Shown piece after piece: positions 40,901-49,586 of a DNA stretch of 64,000 nucleotides. Position numbers and translations under genes: made by a program. Origin of the DNA: an uncultured Stenotrophomonas sp. (GTDB lineage: Bacteria; Pseudomonadota; Gammaproteobacteria; Xanthomonadales; Xanthomonadaceae). The number at the start of each line of letters is the position of its first letter. Positions within the stretch are counted from its first letter, which is position 1. The notes below the pieces were generated by a model. It was not told where the DNA came from and searched no databases. It saw only the letters and a list, made by a program, of their open reading frames with translations. Location of the stretch: assembly GCF_945952405.1 (NCBI RefSeq), contig NZ_CAMFIA010000008.1, positions 124,001 through 188,000 of the forward strand, written 5' to 3'.

Positions 40901-42085
40901 TCAGCCGGAGATGGCCAGGCGTTCGTTGTGGTAGCGGCGCACGGCGGCGAACCACAGCAGGGCGGCCAGGCCGAGGCTGGCGCCGAGGTAGATCGCCCAG
41001 ATGGTGGGCGTGATCGCCTCGTGGCGGATCACCTTCAGCAGCATCTGGTTCTGCGACAGGAACGGCACCGCGTACTGCCACAGTTCGCTCTTCAGCGGGT
41101 AGGCCACCAGTGCGTAGCCGGGCATCATCGGCAGCAGCATCAGCCAGGTCATGTGGCTCTGCGCTTCCTTCATGCTCTTGGCCGCCGCCGACAGGAAGGT
41201 CAGCAGCGAGGTGCCGATCATCAGCATCGGCAGCATCACCAGCAGCATCTGCAGCATCGAGGCGACGTTCATGTTGAACTGGCGGCCGATGTTGCCGGGT
41301 GCGATCTGTGCGCTCACCTTGAAGGCCACCAGGGTCAGCAGCAGCGACACGAAACCGACCACGCAGGCGGCCGCGATCTTGCCGCTGACGATCGCGCTGC
41401 GCGAGCCTGGCGTCGCCAGCAGCGGTTCCAGCGACTGCCGCTCACGCTCGCCGGCGGTGGCGTCCATCACCAGGTAGGCACCGCCGATGAACGAGGTCAG
41501 CGTCAGCAGCACCGGCAACAGCATCGACAGGATCATGCCGCGCTTGGCCTCGGCGCTGGCCAGGTCCTGGCGGGCCACATCCAGCGGCCGCGCCACCTGC
41601 GCATCGATGCCACGCGCCATCAAGCGCAGCGCACCCACCTGGCCGTTGTAGGTGGCCAGCGCCGCCTCCAGGCGCGCGCTGGGCACTTCGGCGGCACGAC
41701 GGGTGCTGTCCTTGATCACCTCCACCAGGGCCGGCTTGCCATCGGCCCAGTCCTTGCCGAAGTCATCGCTGATGCGCAGCGCCACATCGATGTCCTGGCT
41801 GCGGATCGCCCCGGCCAGATCCTTCGGCGCGGGCGCGGTATTGAGCCCCTGCGCGGCGAGGAAGCGCACCAGGTTCGGCGCGTTCTGCGCACCGATGGTC
41901 GGAATCTGCAGTGGCTGCTCGATCTGCGTGCGCACACGGCTTTCAGCCAGCTTGCCCATGCCCAGCAGCAGCACCGGGTACAACAGCGGGCCGAACAGCA
42001 GGGTCAGCAGCAGCGTGCGGCGATCACGGGAAAGGTCGCGCAGTTCCTTGCGCATCACCGTCATCAGGGTCGACATCATGCTCAT
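40901..42085 (-). CDS. natB: ABC-2 type transporter permease, NatB-like
   Basis: The 394-residue inner-membrane protein resembles Bacillus NatB: N-terminal membrane helix after MRKELRDLSRDRRTLL, a long extracytoplasmic domain of about 130 residues (IPTIGAQNAPNLVRFL ... RPLDVARQDLASAEA), then five or six helices from GMILSMLLPVLLTLTSFIGGAYLVMDATAGERERQSLEPLLATP. The family exports sodium or other substrates; the substrate here is inference. It overlaps the ATP-binding gene by four bases. It is the last gene of the three-gene peptidase-natA-natB run, ending at the RAYT hairpin. Confidence 0.85.
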   Translation of the reverse strand: MSMMSTLMTVMRKELRDLSRDRRTLLLTLLFGPLLYPVLLLGMGKLAESRVRTQIEQPLQIPTIGAQNAPNLVRFLAAQGLNTAPAPKDLAGAIRSQDIDVALRISDDFGKDWADGKPALVEVIKDSTRRAAEVPSARLEAALATYNGQVGALRLMARGIDAQVARPLDVARQDLASAEAKRGMILSMLLPVLLTLTSFIGGAYLVMDATAGERERQSLEPLLATPGSRSAIVSGKIAAACVVGFVSLLLTLVAFKVSAQIAPGNIGRQFNMNVASMLQMLLVMLPMLMIGTSLLTFLSAAAKSMKEAQSHMTWLMLLPMMPGYALVAYPLKSELWQYAVPFLSQNQMLLKVIRHEAITPTIWAIYLGASLGLAALLWFAAVRRYHNERLAISG

Positions 42086-42828
42086 GCGTGCAGGCCCTCT
42101 TCGCTGCCGATCAGTTTCACGAACGCGTCTTCCAGGTTGGATTCGCCGGCCTGCGTGCGCAGTTCATCGGCACTGCCGGCGGCCATCACCGTGCCCTTGG
42201 CGATGATCACGATGTGGTCGCACAGGGCCGCCACCTCCTGCATGATGTGGCTGGACAGGATCACGCAGCGCCCCTCTTCGCGCAGCCCGAGCAGGAACCG
42301 GCGCAGCGCGCGCGTGGTCATCACGTCCAGGCCGTTGGTCGGCTCGTCGAGGATGACATTGCGCGGGTCGTGCACCAGCGCGCGGGCGATCGCGGTCTTG
42401 GTGCGCTGGCCCTGCGAGAAACCATCGGTCTGGCGGTCGAGGATGTCGCCCATGTCGAGTGCGTGCGACAGCACTTCGATGCGTTCGCGGATGCGCTCGG
42501 CCGACAGGCCATGCAGCTCGCCGAAATAGGCGATGTTCTCGCGCGCGGTCAGCCGCTTGTAGACGCCACGTGCGTCTGGCAGCACGCCAAGGTGGCGGCG
42601 CACTTCCACCGGATTGCGGGCAGCATCGACACCATCGACGCTGATGCTGCCCTGGTCGGGGGTCATCAGCGTGTACAGCATGCGCATGGTGGTGGTCTTG
42701 CCGGCACCATTGGGGCCGAGCAGGCCGGTGATGCGGCCATCCTCGGCGCGGAAGCCGACGTTGGAGACCGCCTGGATGCGGCCGGTGCGGGTGTCGAAAG
42801 CCTTGTGCAGGTTGTCGGCGACGATCAT
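42082..42828 (-). CDS. natA: ABC transporter ATP-binding protein, NatA-like
   Basis: The 248-residue ATPase has Walker A LLGPNGAGKTTT near residues 33-44, signature GFSQGQRTKTAIARAL near 130-145, Walker B NVILDEPTNGLD near 150-161 and the switch histidine in ILSSHIM. The signature SQGQR variant is usual in NatA-type proteins. The start at 42828 overlaps the stop of the upstream peptidase gene as ATGA; an ATG at 42837 would add three residues. It is paired with the NatB-like permease next to it. Confidence 0.9.
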   Translation of the reverse strand: MIVADNLHKAFDTRTGRIQAVSNVGFRAEDGRITGLLGPNGAGKTTTMRMLYTLMTPDQGSISVDGVDAARNPVEVRRHLGVLPDARGVYKRLTARENIAYFGELHGLSAERIRERIEVLSHALDMGDILDRQTDGFSQGQRTKTAIARALVHDPRNVILDEPTNGLDVMTTRALRRFLLGLREEGRCVILSSHIMQEVAALCDHIVIIAKGTVMAAGSADELRTQAGESNLEDAFVKLIGSEEGLHA

Positions 42829-44351
42829 GGTTCCCATCCGTTGAACGAGGTGAACGCCGGCACGTAGCTCAGCGTGTCCAGGCAGCCGGCATCCAGCGCC
42901 TTGGCATCGGTCTTGTCGATGAACTGGCCAAGCAGGCGCGGCATGCAACCGGCGCTGAGCGTGCCGTGGCCCTGCCCGCGCGCAACCAGCGCACGGCCCT
43001 GGGGAAGGCCCTTGAGCACCTGCTCGGCATAACGCGGCGGCGTCACCGGGTCCAGCTCGCCGGACAGCAGCAGCGCCGGTACGTCACTGCGCAGCGGCAC
43101 CGCAGCGGCGGCGGCGGCCGGCTGGTGCGGCCACACCGGGCAGGCGGCGAAGAACGCACTGGCCACGTCGTTGCCGAACAGGCGCGTGGGGTCCTCGGCC
43201 GGCGCCTGATAGCGCGGTGCATCCTCGCTGCAGATCACCGACCAGTGCATGCCGCGGTTGATCTGGAAATCCATGCTGCGGTTCGCGCCACGCGCCAGCG
43301 ATGCCAGCGGTGCGTAGCGCCCCTGTGCGGCTTCATCGAGCACCAGCGGCAGCAGCGAGGAATACTGCGGCACGTAGGAGAAGGCGAATGCCAGGCCGAC
43401 CACGCTGTCCGGGGTCAGCACGTCCTTGCGGACCTGGTAGGTTCCCGGGTCGCGGTACTCGACCGAGACCGGTGCGCGGCGCAGCGTCTCGACCACGCTG
43501 CGCAGCTGCGCGCGGGTGTCGGCCGGGAAGCGCTTGTTGCACGTGGCGTCCTTGCGGCACTGTGCCGACTGCAGGGCGATCGCATCCTCGAAGGTGGTGG
43601 CGAAGTCGCCGCCGACCACCAGCTCGTTGGGCACCACGCCGTCGATGACGATGCTGCGGGTGTGCTGCGGATAGGCGCCGGCGTAGCGCTGGGCAACACG
43701 GGTGCCGTAGGAGGCACCGACCAGATTGATCCGTTCCACGCCCAGCGCCGCACGCACGGCATCCAGATCGGCGATGGCCTCGGTGGTGGTGTAGAAGCGA
43801 GCATCGGCGCGCCCCTGCAGCGAGGCCGCGCAACGCTGTGCATAGTCGCGCAGCGACGCCTCGGTGGGCGCGGCGTCCTCGTCCATCGGCAGGTCCTTGC
43901 CGTCCGTGCCGAGGCAGCTGAGCGGGTTGGAACCGCCGGTGCCGCGCTGGTCGATCAGGAACACATCGCGCTGCTTGCGCACCTGGCGCAGCGCGGTGTC
44001 GACGATGACCGCCACTTCGCTGGCCGCCTGGCCAGGGCCGCCGGCCAGGAAGAACACCGGGTCGGGCTGGCTGGAACCGCTGCTGCCCGACTCCAGCCAG
44101 GCGATGCGCAGGCCGATCCGGCGGCCATCGGGCTGGGCCCGGTTCTCCGGCACCTGCAGGGTGGCGCACTGCGCCTCGACGTTGGCGCTGGCGCCTTCGG
44201 TGGACAACGTACAGGGCTGGAAGTCGATGGTGCCGAAGCGTCGGCTGGGCGCGTCACTGGCGCTCCCTGCCGCGTTCGATGGCGGCTGGCTGCAACCGGC
44301 AAGCATCAGGCTGGCCAGCATCCCGGCCAGCGCGAGGTGGTGTCTTTGCAT
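42825..44351 (-). CDS. Lipoprotein alpha/beta-hydrolase, tripeptidyl-aminopeptidase (TAP)-like
   Basis: The 508-residue product has a lipoprotein signal (lipobox LAGC near residue 17-20). An alpha/beta-hydrolase follows with oxyanion block FLAGGPGQAA near 100, DQRGTGGS near 130-137, and nucleophile GASYGTRVAQ near 213. A TAP-like C-terminal segment LLSGELDPVTPPRYAEQVL carries the catalytic aspartate, and GQGHG the histidine. These enzymes release N-terminal amino acids or peptides, such as proline, in the envelope. Its stop overlaps natA, so the hydrolase and exporter are made together, an arrangement worth noting. Confidence 0.88.
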   Translation of the reverse strand: MQRHHLALAGMLASLMLAGCSQPPSNAAGSASDAPSRRFGTIDFQPCTLSTEGASANVEAQCATLQVPENRAQPDGRRIGLRIAWLESGSSGSSQPDPVFFLAGGPGQAASEVAVIVDTALRQVRKQRDVFLIDQRGTGGSNPLSCLGTDGKDLPMDEDAAPTEASLRDYAQRCAASLQGRADARFYTTTEAIADLDAVRAALGVERINLVGASYGTRVAQRYAGAYPQHTRSIVIDGVVPNELVVGGDFATTFEDAIALQSAQCRKDATCNKRFPADTRAQLRSVVETLRRAPVSVEYRDPGTYQVRKDVLTPDSVVGLAFAFSYVPQYSSLLPLVLDEAAQGRYAPLASLARGANRSMDFQINRGMHWSVICSEDAPRYQAPAEDPTRLFGNDVASAFFAACPVWPHQPAAAAAAVPLRSDVPALLLSGELDPVTPPRYAEQVLKGLPQGRALVARGQGHGTLSAGCMPRLLGQFIDKTDAKALDAGCLDTLSYVPAFTSFNGWEP

Positions 44352-44419
44352 CGTGCGTGTTTCCCCTGGAGGACGTTCCTGTCAACCACGACGGGCTGCC
44401 GCGGAAGATGTGACCCAAC

Positions 44420-45622
44420 TTACACGGGCAACGCGTCGGCGGCGATGGGCAGAGGTGAATTCGCGGCAGCAACCGCGCAGGCGAGGCGGTCGCGGCCCTC
44501 GGCCTTGGCCCGGTACAGCGCCGCATCGGCGGCGGCCAGCAGGGTCGACAGGTCACCGTGGCCATCGTCCATCGCCAGCCCAACGCTGGCGGTGACCGCG
44601 ACCGGCGCCAGCGCCAGCCGTGCCGGATGCCGCTGCAGGTAGCTACGGATCATCGCAGCCAGCGCCACTGCATCGCTCGACGTGCTGCCTGCCAGCACCA
44701 GCACGAATTCCTCGCCGCCGTAACGGCCCAGCAGGTGCCCCCGTCCCTGCGTGCAATGCTGCAGCACCGCAGAGAAATGGCGCAGCACCTGGTCGCCGGC
44801 CAGGTGGCCCCAGCGGTCATTGATCTGCTTGAAGTGATCGACATCGATCAGCAACAGCGCGAGCGGCCGGCCTTGCCGCCGGGACTGCTGCAGCTGTGCC
44901 TGGCCATCGGCCAGCACCGCGCTGCGGTTGAGCAGGCCGGTCAGGCCATCGGTATGCGCCGCATGCCGAAGATCGACCAGCATGCGTTCCACCAGCAGCA
45001 GCACCATTGCGAAGCAGCGTGCCAGTTCCAGCATCACCCCGGCGATATAGGTGGCGAACATCGGCGAACCGGTCCGCATGATGTCCTCGCCGGCATCCGG
45101 CGCCACCGGCAGCAGCAGGCGCAGCGCATACAGTGCGGCTTCGGCCAGGAACACCCCCGCCGCCAGCCGGCAGCTGGTGCGCTGCTGCACCGGCGCATGG
45201 CGCAGCAGCAGCCAGGCGATCCAGCCATCCACCAGCAGCGCGAACACGCTGAAGACCTGCAGGCGCATGTGCAGGTTCGGCCACAGCACCAGGAAGGCGA
45301 AGATGCAGGCCATGAACGCGGCCGCCATCAACAACGGCCGCCATAACGGCAAGGGCTGCTCCAGGTGCAACGCGACCCCGCGCAGCATCATCAGGGCACA
45401 ACCGGCCATCGCCGCGTTGCCGGCCAGCACCGCAGGGGCCAGCGGCAACCATGGACGTAGCGCCAGCAGGGTCACCCCCAGTGTCAGCAGCCACAGGCTG
45501 ACGGTCCACTGGCACAGCACCGGCTGCCCACGCAGCACCACCAGCAGCAGCGAGAACCCCACCGCAATGCCGATGCAGAGCAGGAAGCCAAGCACGGTGA
45601 TGGTGGGAAAATCCAGGGACAT
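44420..45622 (-). CDS. Membrane-bound GGDEF diguanylate cyclase
   Basis: The 400-residue protein has six to seven N-terminal transmembrane helices (residues about 5-210) and a C-terminal GGDEF domain beginning AHTDGLTGLLNRSA. The active-site loop reads GRYGGEEF near residue 300, an accepted active GGEEF variant, with metal/substrate aspartates in LLIDVDHFKQIND. It should make cyclic di-GMP in response to a membrane or periplasmic signal. No RxxD inhibitory site is evident five residues before GGEEF. It is monocistronic, divergent from the DUF1203 gene. Confidence 0.92.
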   Translation of the reverse strand: MSLDFPTITVLGFLLCIGIAVGFSLLLVVLRGQPVLCQWTVSLWLLTLGVTLLALRPWLPLAPAVLAGNAAMAGCALMMLRGVALHLEQPLPLWRPLLMAAAFMACIFAFLVLWPNLHMRLQVFSVFALLVDGWIAWLLLRHAPVQQRTSCRLAAGVFLAEAALYALRLLLPVAPDAGEDIMRTGSPMFATYIAGVMLELARCFAMVLLLVERMLVDLRHAAHTDGLTGLLNRSAVLADGQAQLQQSRRQGRPLALLLIDVDHFKQINDRWGHLAGDQVLRHFSAVLQHCTQGRGHLLGRYGGEEFVLVLAGSTSSDAVALAAMIRSYLQRHPARLALAPVAVTASVGLAMDDGHGDLSTLLAAADAALYRAKAEGRDRLACAVAAANSPLPIAADALPV

Positions 45623-45788
45623 GCGCTGCTCGTCGGCCGGGGCGGCGCGCGCATCTTAGCGCCTTGCCGCGCAATCGCAGTGGCGCTCCGCGCGCGGCAC
45701 CGCGGGCGGCCACGGGTGCGGGGTCGGAAAACGGCGAGCAGGCCCACCGCTCGATGCGCAGACTGCGCGCAGAACCCAGGAGATCCCC

Positions 45789-46319
45789 ATGCACACGTGG
45801 TACCTCGGTGGCCTCGACCACCGCCCGTTCCAGCACCTGTTCGAGAAGAACGACACTGAGCTCGCGGCCCTCGGTATCCAGCGTCGCTGGGCCGGCGCAA
45901 CTGGCGGCCATCCCTGCCGGATCAGCCTGAGCGACCCACCTGCGGGCCGCGAACTGCTCCTGCTGTCCCACGTCCATCTGCCGCTGCACTCGCCCTACCA
46001 CGCCTCCGGCCCGATCTTCGTGCAGCGTGGCGTGACCCGCTGCGTGCTGCCACCCGGCGAGGTGCCGCCCTATGTGCAGCGCCGGATGATCTCGCTGCGC
46101 GCCTACGACCAGGACGCGCTGATGCGGAGTGCGCAGCTCTGCGCCGGTACCGATGCCGGTGTGCAGCTGGACCAGCTGTTCGCCGACCCGGCGGTGGCCT
46201 TCGTGCAGCTGCACAACGCTGCACATGGCTGCTTCTCATGCCAGGCGGACCGGGTCGGCTCGGACCATGCCACGGGGCGCGACCTCCATGACGTGATCGG
46301 CGCCACGCCGGCCGCGTGA
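45789..46319 (+). CDS. DUF1203-family protein
   Basis: The 176-residue soluble protein begins MHTWYLGGLDHRPFQHLFE and contains HYHASGPIFVQRG-like YHASGPIFVQRGVTRC, RMISLRAYD and a C-terminal HNAAHGCFSCQADRV, the conserved pattern of DUF1203. Histidine and cysteine spacing (NAAHGCFSC) suggests a metal site, but no function is known. CAGGAGA precedes the ATG at a good distance. It is divergent from the diguanylate cyclase gene. Confidence 0.85.
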   Translation: MHTWYLGGLDHRPFQHLFEKNDTELAALGIQRRWAGATGGHPCRISLSDPPAGRELLLLSHVHLPLHSPYHASGPIFVQRGVTRCVLPPGEVPPYVQRRMISLRAYDQDALMRSAQLCAGTDAGVQLDQLFADPAVAFVQLHNAAHGCFSCQADRVGSDHATGRDLHDVIGATPAA

Positions 46320-46345
46320 CCGCGAGCGCATGCGTTCAGCCGCGC

Positions 46346-46439
46346 GTGAAGCCCGCGGCAAGGGCTTCACATGCGCAGTCACGGATCGGCATTCCCACGG
46401 TTCCCCGGCCTGCACCACCACTCGATACTCGTGGTGGTG
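46346..46439 (+). promoter_or_regulatory. Two hairpins in the leader of the LPMO gene
   Basis: GTGAAGCCC/GGGCTTCAC (46346-46370, loop of seven) and CACCACCAC/GTGGTGGTG (46413-46439, loop of nine) are both perfect. They lie between the DUF1203 stop and the LPMO start. Neither is followed by a U tract. They could be a 3' stabiliser and a 5' leader structure; no known riboswitch was recognised. Confidence 0.4.
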
Positions 46440-46510
46440 CCGCCGGACCTCCGCCGTGCAGCGCAGCGCCTGCGGTCACCGATCCCTTTCGACGACCACA
46501 AGGATGCGCC

Positions 46511-47680
46511 ATGTCATTCCGATCCACACCGCTGTTGCTGGCCACCTCGCTTGCCGCTGCAGGCCTGTGTCTGGCCGGCACTGCGTCCGCCCACGGCACC
46601 ATGACCACGCCGGTCAGCCGCGTATACGCCTGCTTCCAGGGCAACCCGGAAAACCCGACCAACCCGGCCTGCGCTGCAGCGAAGGCGATCGGTGGTTCAC
46701 AGGCGTTCTACGACTGGAACGGCATCAACCAGGCCAACGCCAACGGCAACCACCAGGCGGTGGTACCCGACGGCAAGCTGTGCAGCGGCAACAACCCGAC
46801 CTTCCGCGGCCTGGATGTGGACCGCAGTGACTGGCAGACCACGCCGATCCAGGCCGATGCCAATGGCAAGTTCACCTTCGTGTTCAAGGCCACCGCGCCG
46901 CACGCCACGCGGGACTGGCGCTTCTTCGTCACCCGCGAAGGCTGGCAGCCAGGCAGCCCGTTGCGCTGGGCCGACCTGCAGGAGTTCTGCACGCTGGGTA
47001 ACACGCCGCTGTCGGCCGATGGCACCTACAAGCTGCAGTGCACGCTGCCGCAGCGCAGCGGCCAGCACGTGATCTACAACGCCTGGCAGCGATCGGATTC
47101 GACCGAGGCGTTCTACACCTGCATGGATGTCCGCTTCCAGGGCGGTGGCGCCAACCCGCCGGCAGCGCAATGGCAGGACGCTGGCCCGGTCACCGCGCGT
47201 GGTGAACTGCCGGTCGGCACCACCCTGGCACTGCGGGTGTTCAATGCCAACGGCAACGACGTCGAACGCGTGGAGGCAACCTTGACCAGTGGTCAGACCG
47301 CCGCCGCGCAATGGCCGCTGGTGCTGGCCCGCAAGGTCAATGCCAGCGCCCAGCACGCACGCGTGGGCGTGCTCGGCAACGGCATGATCACGCCGGCGGC
47401 CTCGGCCACCGACAACCGCGTGTACCTGAAGAATGGCAATCGCTTCCAGCTCGATACCCGTGTGCCGGACCCGGGCACGCCCGCGCCAGGGGGTGATTTC
47501 GACCACGTGTACCCCGCCGGCATCGGCAGCTATGTGCCGGGCCAGACCGTGGTGAAGGGCGGCGACGGCAAGCTGTATGCCTGCCGCCCGTTCCCGGAAG
47601 GCGCGTGGTGCAACGTCAATGCCGAGGCCTATCGGCCGGGCGTGGGCGCGGCCTGGCGCGATGCCTGGATCGCGTATTGA
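46511..47680 (+). CDS. Chitin-active lytic polysaccharide monooxygenase (AA10, GbpA-like)
   Basis: The 389-residue secreted copper enzyme oxidatively cleaves chitin. The signal peptide ends ASA before His28, which becomes the N-terminal histidine of the copper brace; the second histidine is in TAPHATRDW near residue 131. AA10 blocks PVSRVYACFQGNPENP and DWNGINQ follow the new N-terminus. A GbpA-like middle module (ARGELPVGTTLALRVFNANG near 230) comes next, and a C-terminal chitin-binding module with aromatic and cysteine residues (YVPGQTVVKGGDGKLYACRPF, WRDAWIAY). It may aid chitin use or attachment. Monocistronic. Confidence 0.93.
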   Translation: MSFRSTPLLLATSLAAAGLCLAGTASAHGTMTTPVSRVYACFQGNPENPTNPACAAAKAIGGSQAFYDWNGINQANANGNHQAVVPDGKLCSGNNPTFRGLDVDRSDWQTTPIQADANGKFTFVFKATAPHATRDWRFFVTREGWQPGSPLRWADLQEFCTLGNTPLSADGTYKLQCTLPQRSGQHVIYNAWQRSDSTEAFYTCMDVRFQGGGANPPAAQWQDAGPVTARGELPVGTTLALRVFNANGNDVERVEATLTSGQTAAAQWPLVLARKVNASAQHARVGVLGNGMITPAASATDNRVYLKNGNRFQLDTRVPDPGTPAPGGDFDHVYPAGIGSYVPGQTVVKGGDGKLYACRPFPEGAWCNVNAEAYRPGVGAAWRDAWIAY

Positions 47681-47687
47681 GGCAGGG

Positions 47688-47780
47688 TGCCGGCCAGCGG
47701 CCGGCACTACCGGGCTATTGGGATTACCGGCCAGCGGCCGGCACTACCGGGGTGTTGGGAGTGCCGGCCAGCGCCGGCAC
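47688..47780 (-). repeat. Three tandem GTAG REP elements, GCCGGCC subfamily
   Basis: Three copies on the minus strand at 47688-47710, 47725-47747 and 47762-47780, spaced about 37 bases apart. The first two are complete (ending CTAC on the plus strand). The third has lost one base pair of the core and its GTAG is changed to ATAG, which now forms the TAG stop region of the ferredoxin-NADP reductase gene. Confidence 0.88.
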
Positions 47781-47783
47781 TCC

Positions 47784-48533
47784 CTATTTGCTGCTGACGT
47801 ACTTCTCGCGGCGGATCTGCGGGTTGCCCAGCCCGGCGGCCTTCAGCAGCTCGGCGCAGGCATCGACCATGTCCGGGTTGCCGCACAGGTAGGCAATATC
47901 GGTGGCCGGGTCCGGGCTGAAGCCGGCCAGCGCCTGCTGCACGTAGCCATGTTGCACGTCGGGATGCGGCTGCGCCGGCAGTTCGCGCGACAGGCACGGA
48001 ACATAACGGAAGTTAGCGTGCTTTTCGGCGAAGCTGTAGAAATCTTCGCTGTACAGCAGCTCGCCGGGGGTGCGCGCGCCCTGCAGCAGCACGATCTGCA
48101 CGCCGCGCTCGGCCATGGCCTTTTCCAGCAGCGGCAGCATCGAGCGGTACGGGGTGACGCCGGTACCGGTGGCGATCAGCAGGTAGCGGGCGTTGTGGTC
48201 GCCGGGGTTCAGGCAGAACCGGCCGTAGGGGCCGGACGCACTGATCTGGCCGCCCTGCTCCAGCGCCTCGAACAGCGCCGTGGCGGCACCGCCGGGCACG
48301 AAGCTGACCGCGATATCCACCGCTTCGCCCGGGCCCAGCGCATGGTCGTGGAGGGTCGCCAGCGAGTAGCTGCGCTTGGTCTCGGTGCCATCGGCATAGC
48401 TGAAATGGACCTGGATGAACTGACCAGGCTGGAAATCCAGCGGCTGTCCATCGTCACGCACGAACTGGTAGTGGCCGACGGTCGGGGCCAGCATGCGGCG
48501 GCCGACCAGCTTGAGGGGGAATTGAACAGGCAC
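47784..48533 (-). CDS. fpr: Ferredoxin--NADP+ reductase
   Basis: The 249-residue FAD flavoenzyme moves electrons between NADPH and ferredoxin or flavodoxin. The FAD motif RSYSLAT lies near residue 54-60, the second flavin contact GPYGRFCL near 101, NADP pyrophosphate motif GTGVTPYRSML near 121-131 and CGNPDMVD near 218. Fpr of E. coli has similar length (248). The start MPVQFPLKLVGRR is preceded by no strong ribosome site. It is divergent from the ABC transporter genes, and its stop lies in the edge of a decayed REP element. Confidence 0.88.
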   Translation of the reverse strand: MPVQFPLKLVGRRMLAPTVGHYQFVRDDGQPLDFQPGQFIQVHFSYADGTETKRSYSLATLHDHALGPGEAVDIAVSFVPGGAATALFEALEQGGQISASGPYGRFCLNPGDHNARYLLIATGTGVTPYRSMLPLLEKAMAERGVQIVLLQGARTPGELLYSEDFYSFAEKHANFRYVPCLSRELPAQPHPDVQHGYVQQALAGFSPDPATDIAYLCGNPDMVDACAELLKAAGLGNPQIRREKYVSSK

Positions 48534-48579
48534 GACTTTTCGGGACAGTGTGTAGCCGGGGCAAGCCCTCGGGGTCTTC

Positions 48580-48585
48580 TATAAT
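48580..48585 (+). promoter_or_regulatory. Consensus -10 box for the yadGH-like operon
   Basis: A perfect TATAAT in a G+C-rich stretch, 33 bases before the ATP-binding gene's start. No good -35 box was seen, so the promoter may depend on the extended -10 or an activator. Confidence 0.6.
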
Positions 48586-48617
48586 AGCCCCTCCCCGCCC
48601 CTCTCCAGCGCCAGCCC

Positions 48618-49586
48618 ATGGGCGCGAAGGCTTCGAGCTTGGCATCCCAGAACGATATGGCGCCCGCCCTGCGCGTGCGCGACCTGCGCAAGACCTACGA
48701 CAACGGCACCCAGGCCCTGAAGGGCGTTTCCCTGGAAGTCGCCCCGGGCGACTTCTTCGCCCTGCTCGGCCCCAATGGCGCCGGCAAGTCGACCCTGATC
48801 GGCATCATCAGCTCCCTGGTCAACCTCAGCGAGGGCCAGGTGGAGGTGTTCGGCAGCGACCTGGTGCGCCACCGCAGCGCCACCATGCGCCTGATCGGGC
48901 TGGTGCCGCAGGAAATCAACTTCAACCTGTTCGAGAAGCCGTTCGACATCCTGGTGAACTACGCCGGCTTCTATGGCGTGCCGCGCGAGGAAGCCGAGCA
49001 GCGCGCCGAAGAGGAACTGAAGCGGGCGCACCTGTGGGAAAAGGCACAGGTGATGAGCCGCACGCTGTCCGGCGGCATGAAGCGCCGGCTGATGATCGCC
49101 CGCGCGATGATGACCCGCCCGCGCCTGCTGATCCTGGACGAACCAACCGCCGGCGTGGACATCGAGATCCGACGCGACATGTGGCGCGTACTGAAGGAGA
49201 TCAATGCCGCCGGCACCACCATCATCCTCACCACGCATTACCTGGAGGAGGCCGAGTACCTGTGCCGCCACCTGGCGATCATCAACCACGGCCAGATCGT
49301 CGAGCAGGGTCCGATGCGCGCGCTGCTGGCCAAGCTGGACGTGGAAGGCTTCCTGCTGGACATCGATGGTGACCTGCCGGCGCAGCTGCCGGTGATCGAG
49401 GGCGCCACCCTGACCGCGCCGGACCCGCATACGCTGGACATCGACATGCCACGCGCGATGGACCTCAACCGCGTGTTCGCCACGCTCAACGAGGCCGGCA
49501 TCCGCGTGCGTTCGATGCGTACCAAGAGCAACCGCCTGGAGGAGCTGTTCGTGCGCCTCACCGGCAACCTGGAGAAGTCTGCATGA
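48618..49586 (+). CDS. yadG: ABC transporter ATP-binding protein, YadG-like
   Basis: The 322-residue ATPase has Walker A LLGPNGAGKST near residues 51-61, signature LSGGMKRRLMIARAMM near 150-165, Walker B LLILDEPTAGVD near 171-182 and the switch histidine in ILTTHYLEEAE. A C-terminal extension of about 90 residues (DIDGDLPAQLPVIEGATL) is typical of ABC-2 exporters of the YadG/NodI kind. The start at 48618 leaves a leader of about 25 bases after the -10 box; ATG 48657 would remove 13 unconserved residues and is a real alternative. It overlaps the permease gene. Confidence 0.88.
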   Translation: MGAKASSLASQNDMAPALRVRDLRKTYDNGTQALKGVSLEVAPGDFFALLGPNGAGKSTLIGIISSLVNLSEGQVEVFGSDLVRHRSATMRLIGLVPQEINFNLFEKPFDILVNYAGFYGVPREEAEQRAEEELKRAHLWEKAQVMSRTLSGGMKRRLMIARAMMTRPRLLILDEPTAGVDIEIRRDMWRVLKEINAAGTTIILTTHYLEEAEYLCRHLAIINHGQIVEQGPMRALLAKLDVEGFLLDIDGDLPAQLPVIEGATLTAPDPHTLDIDMPRAMDLNRVFATLNEAGIRVRSMRTKSNRLEELFVRLTGNLEKSA

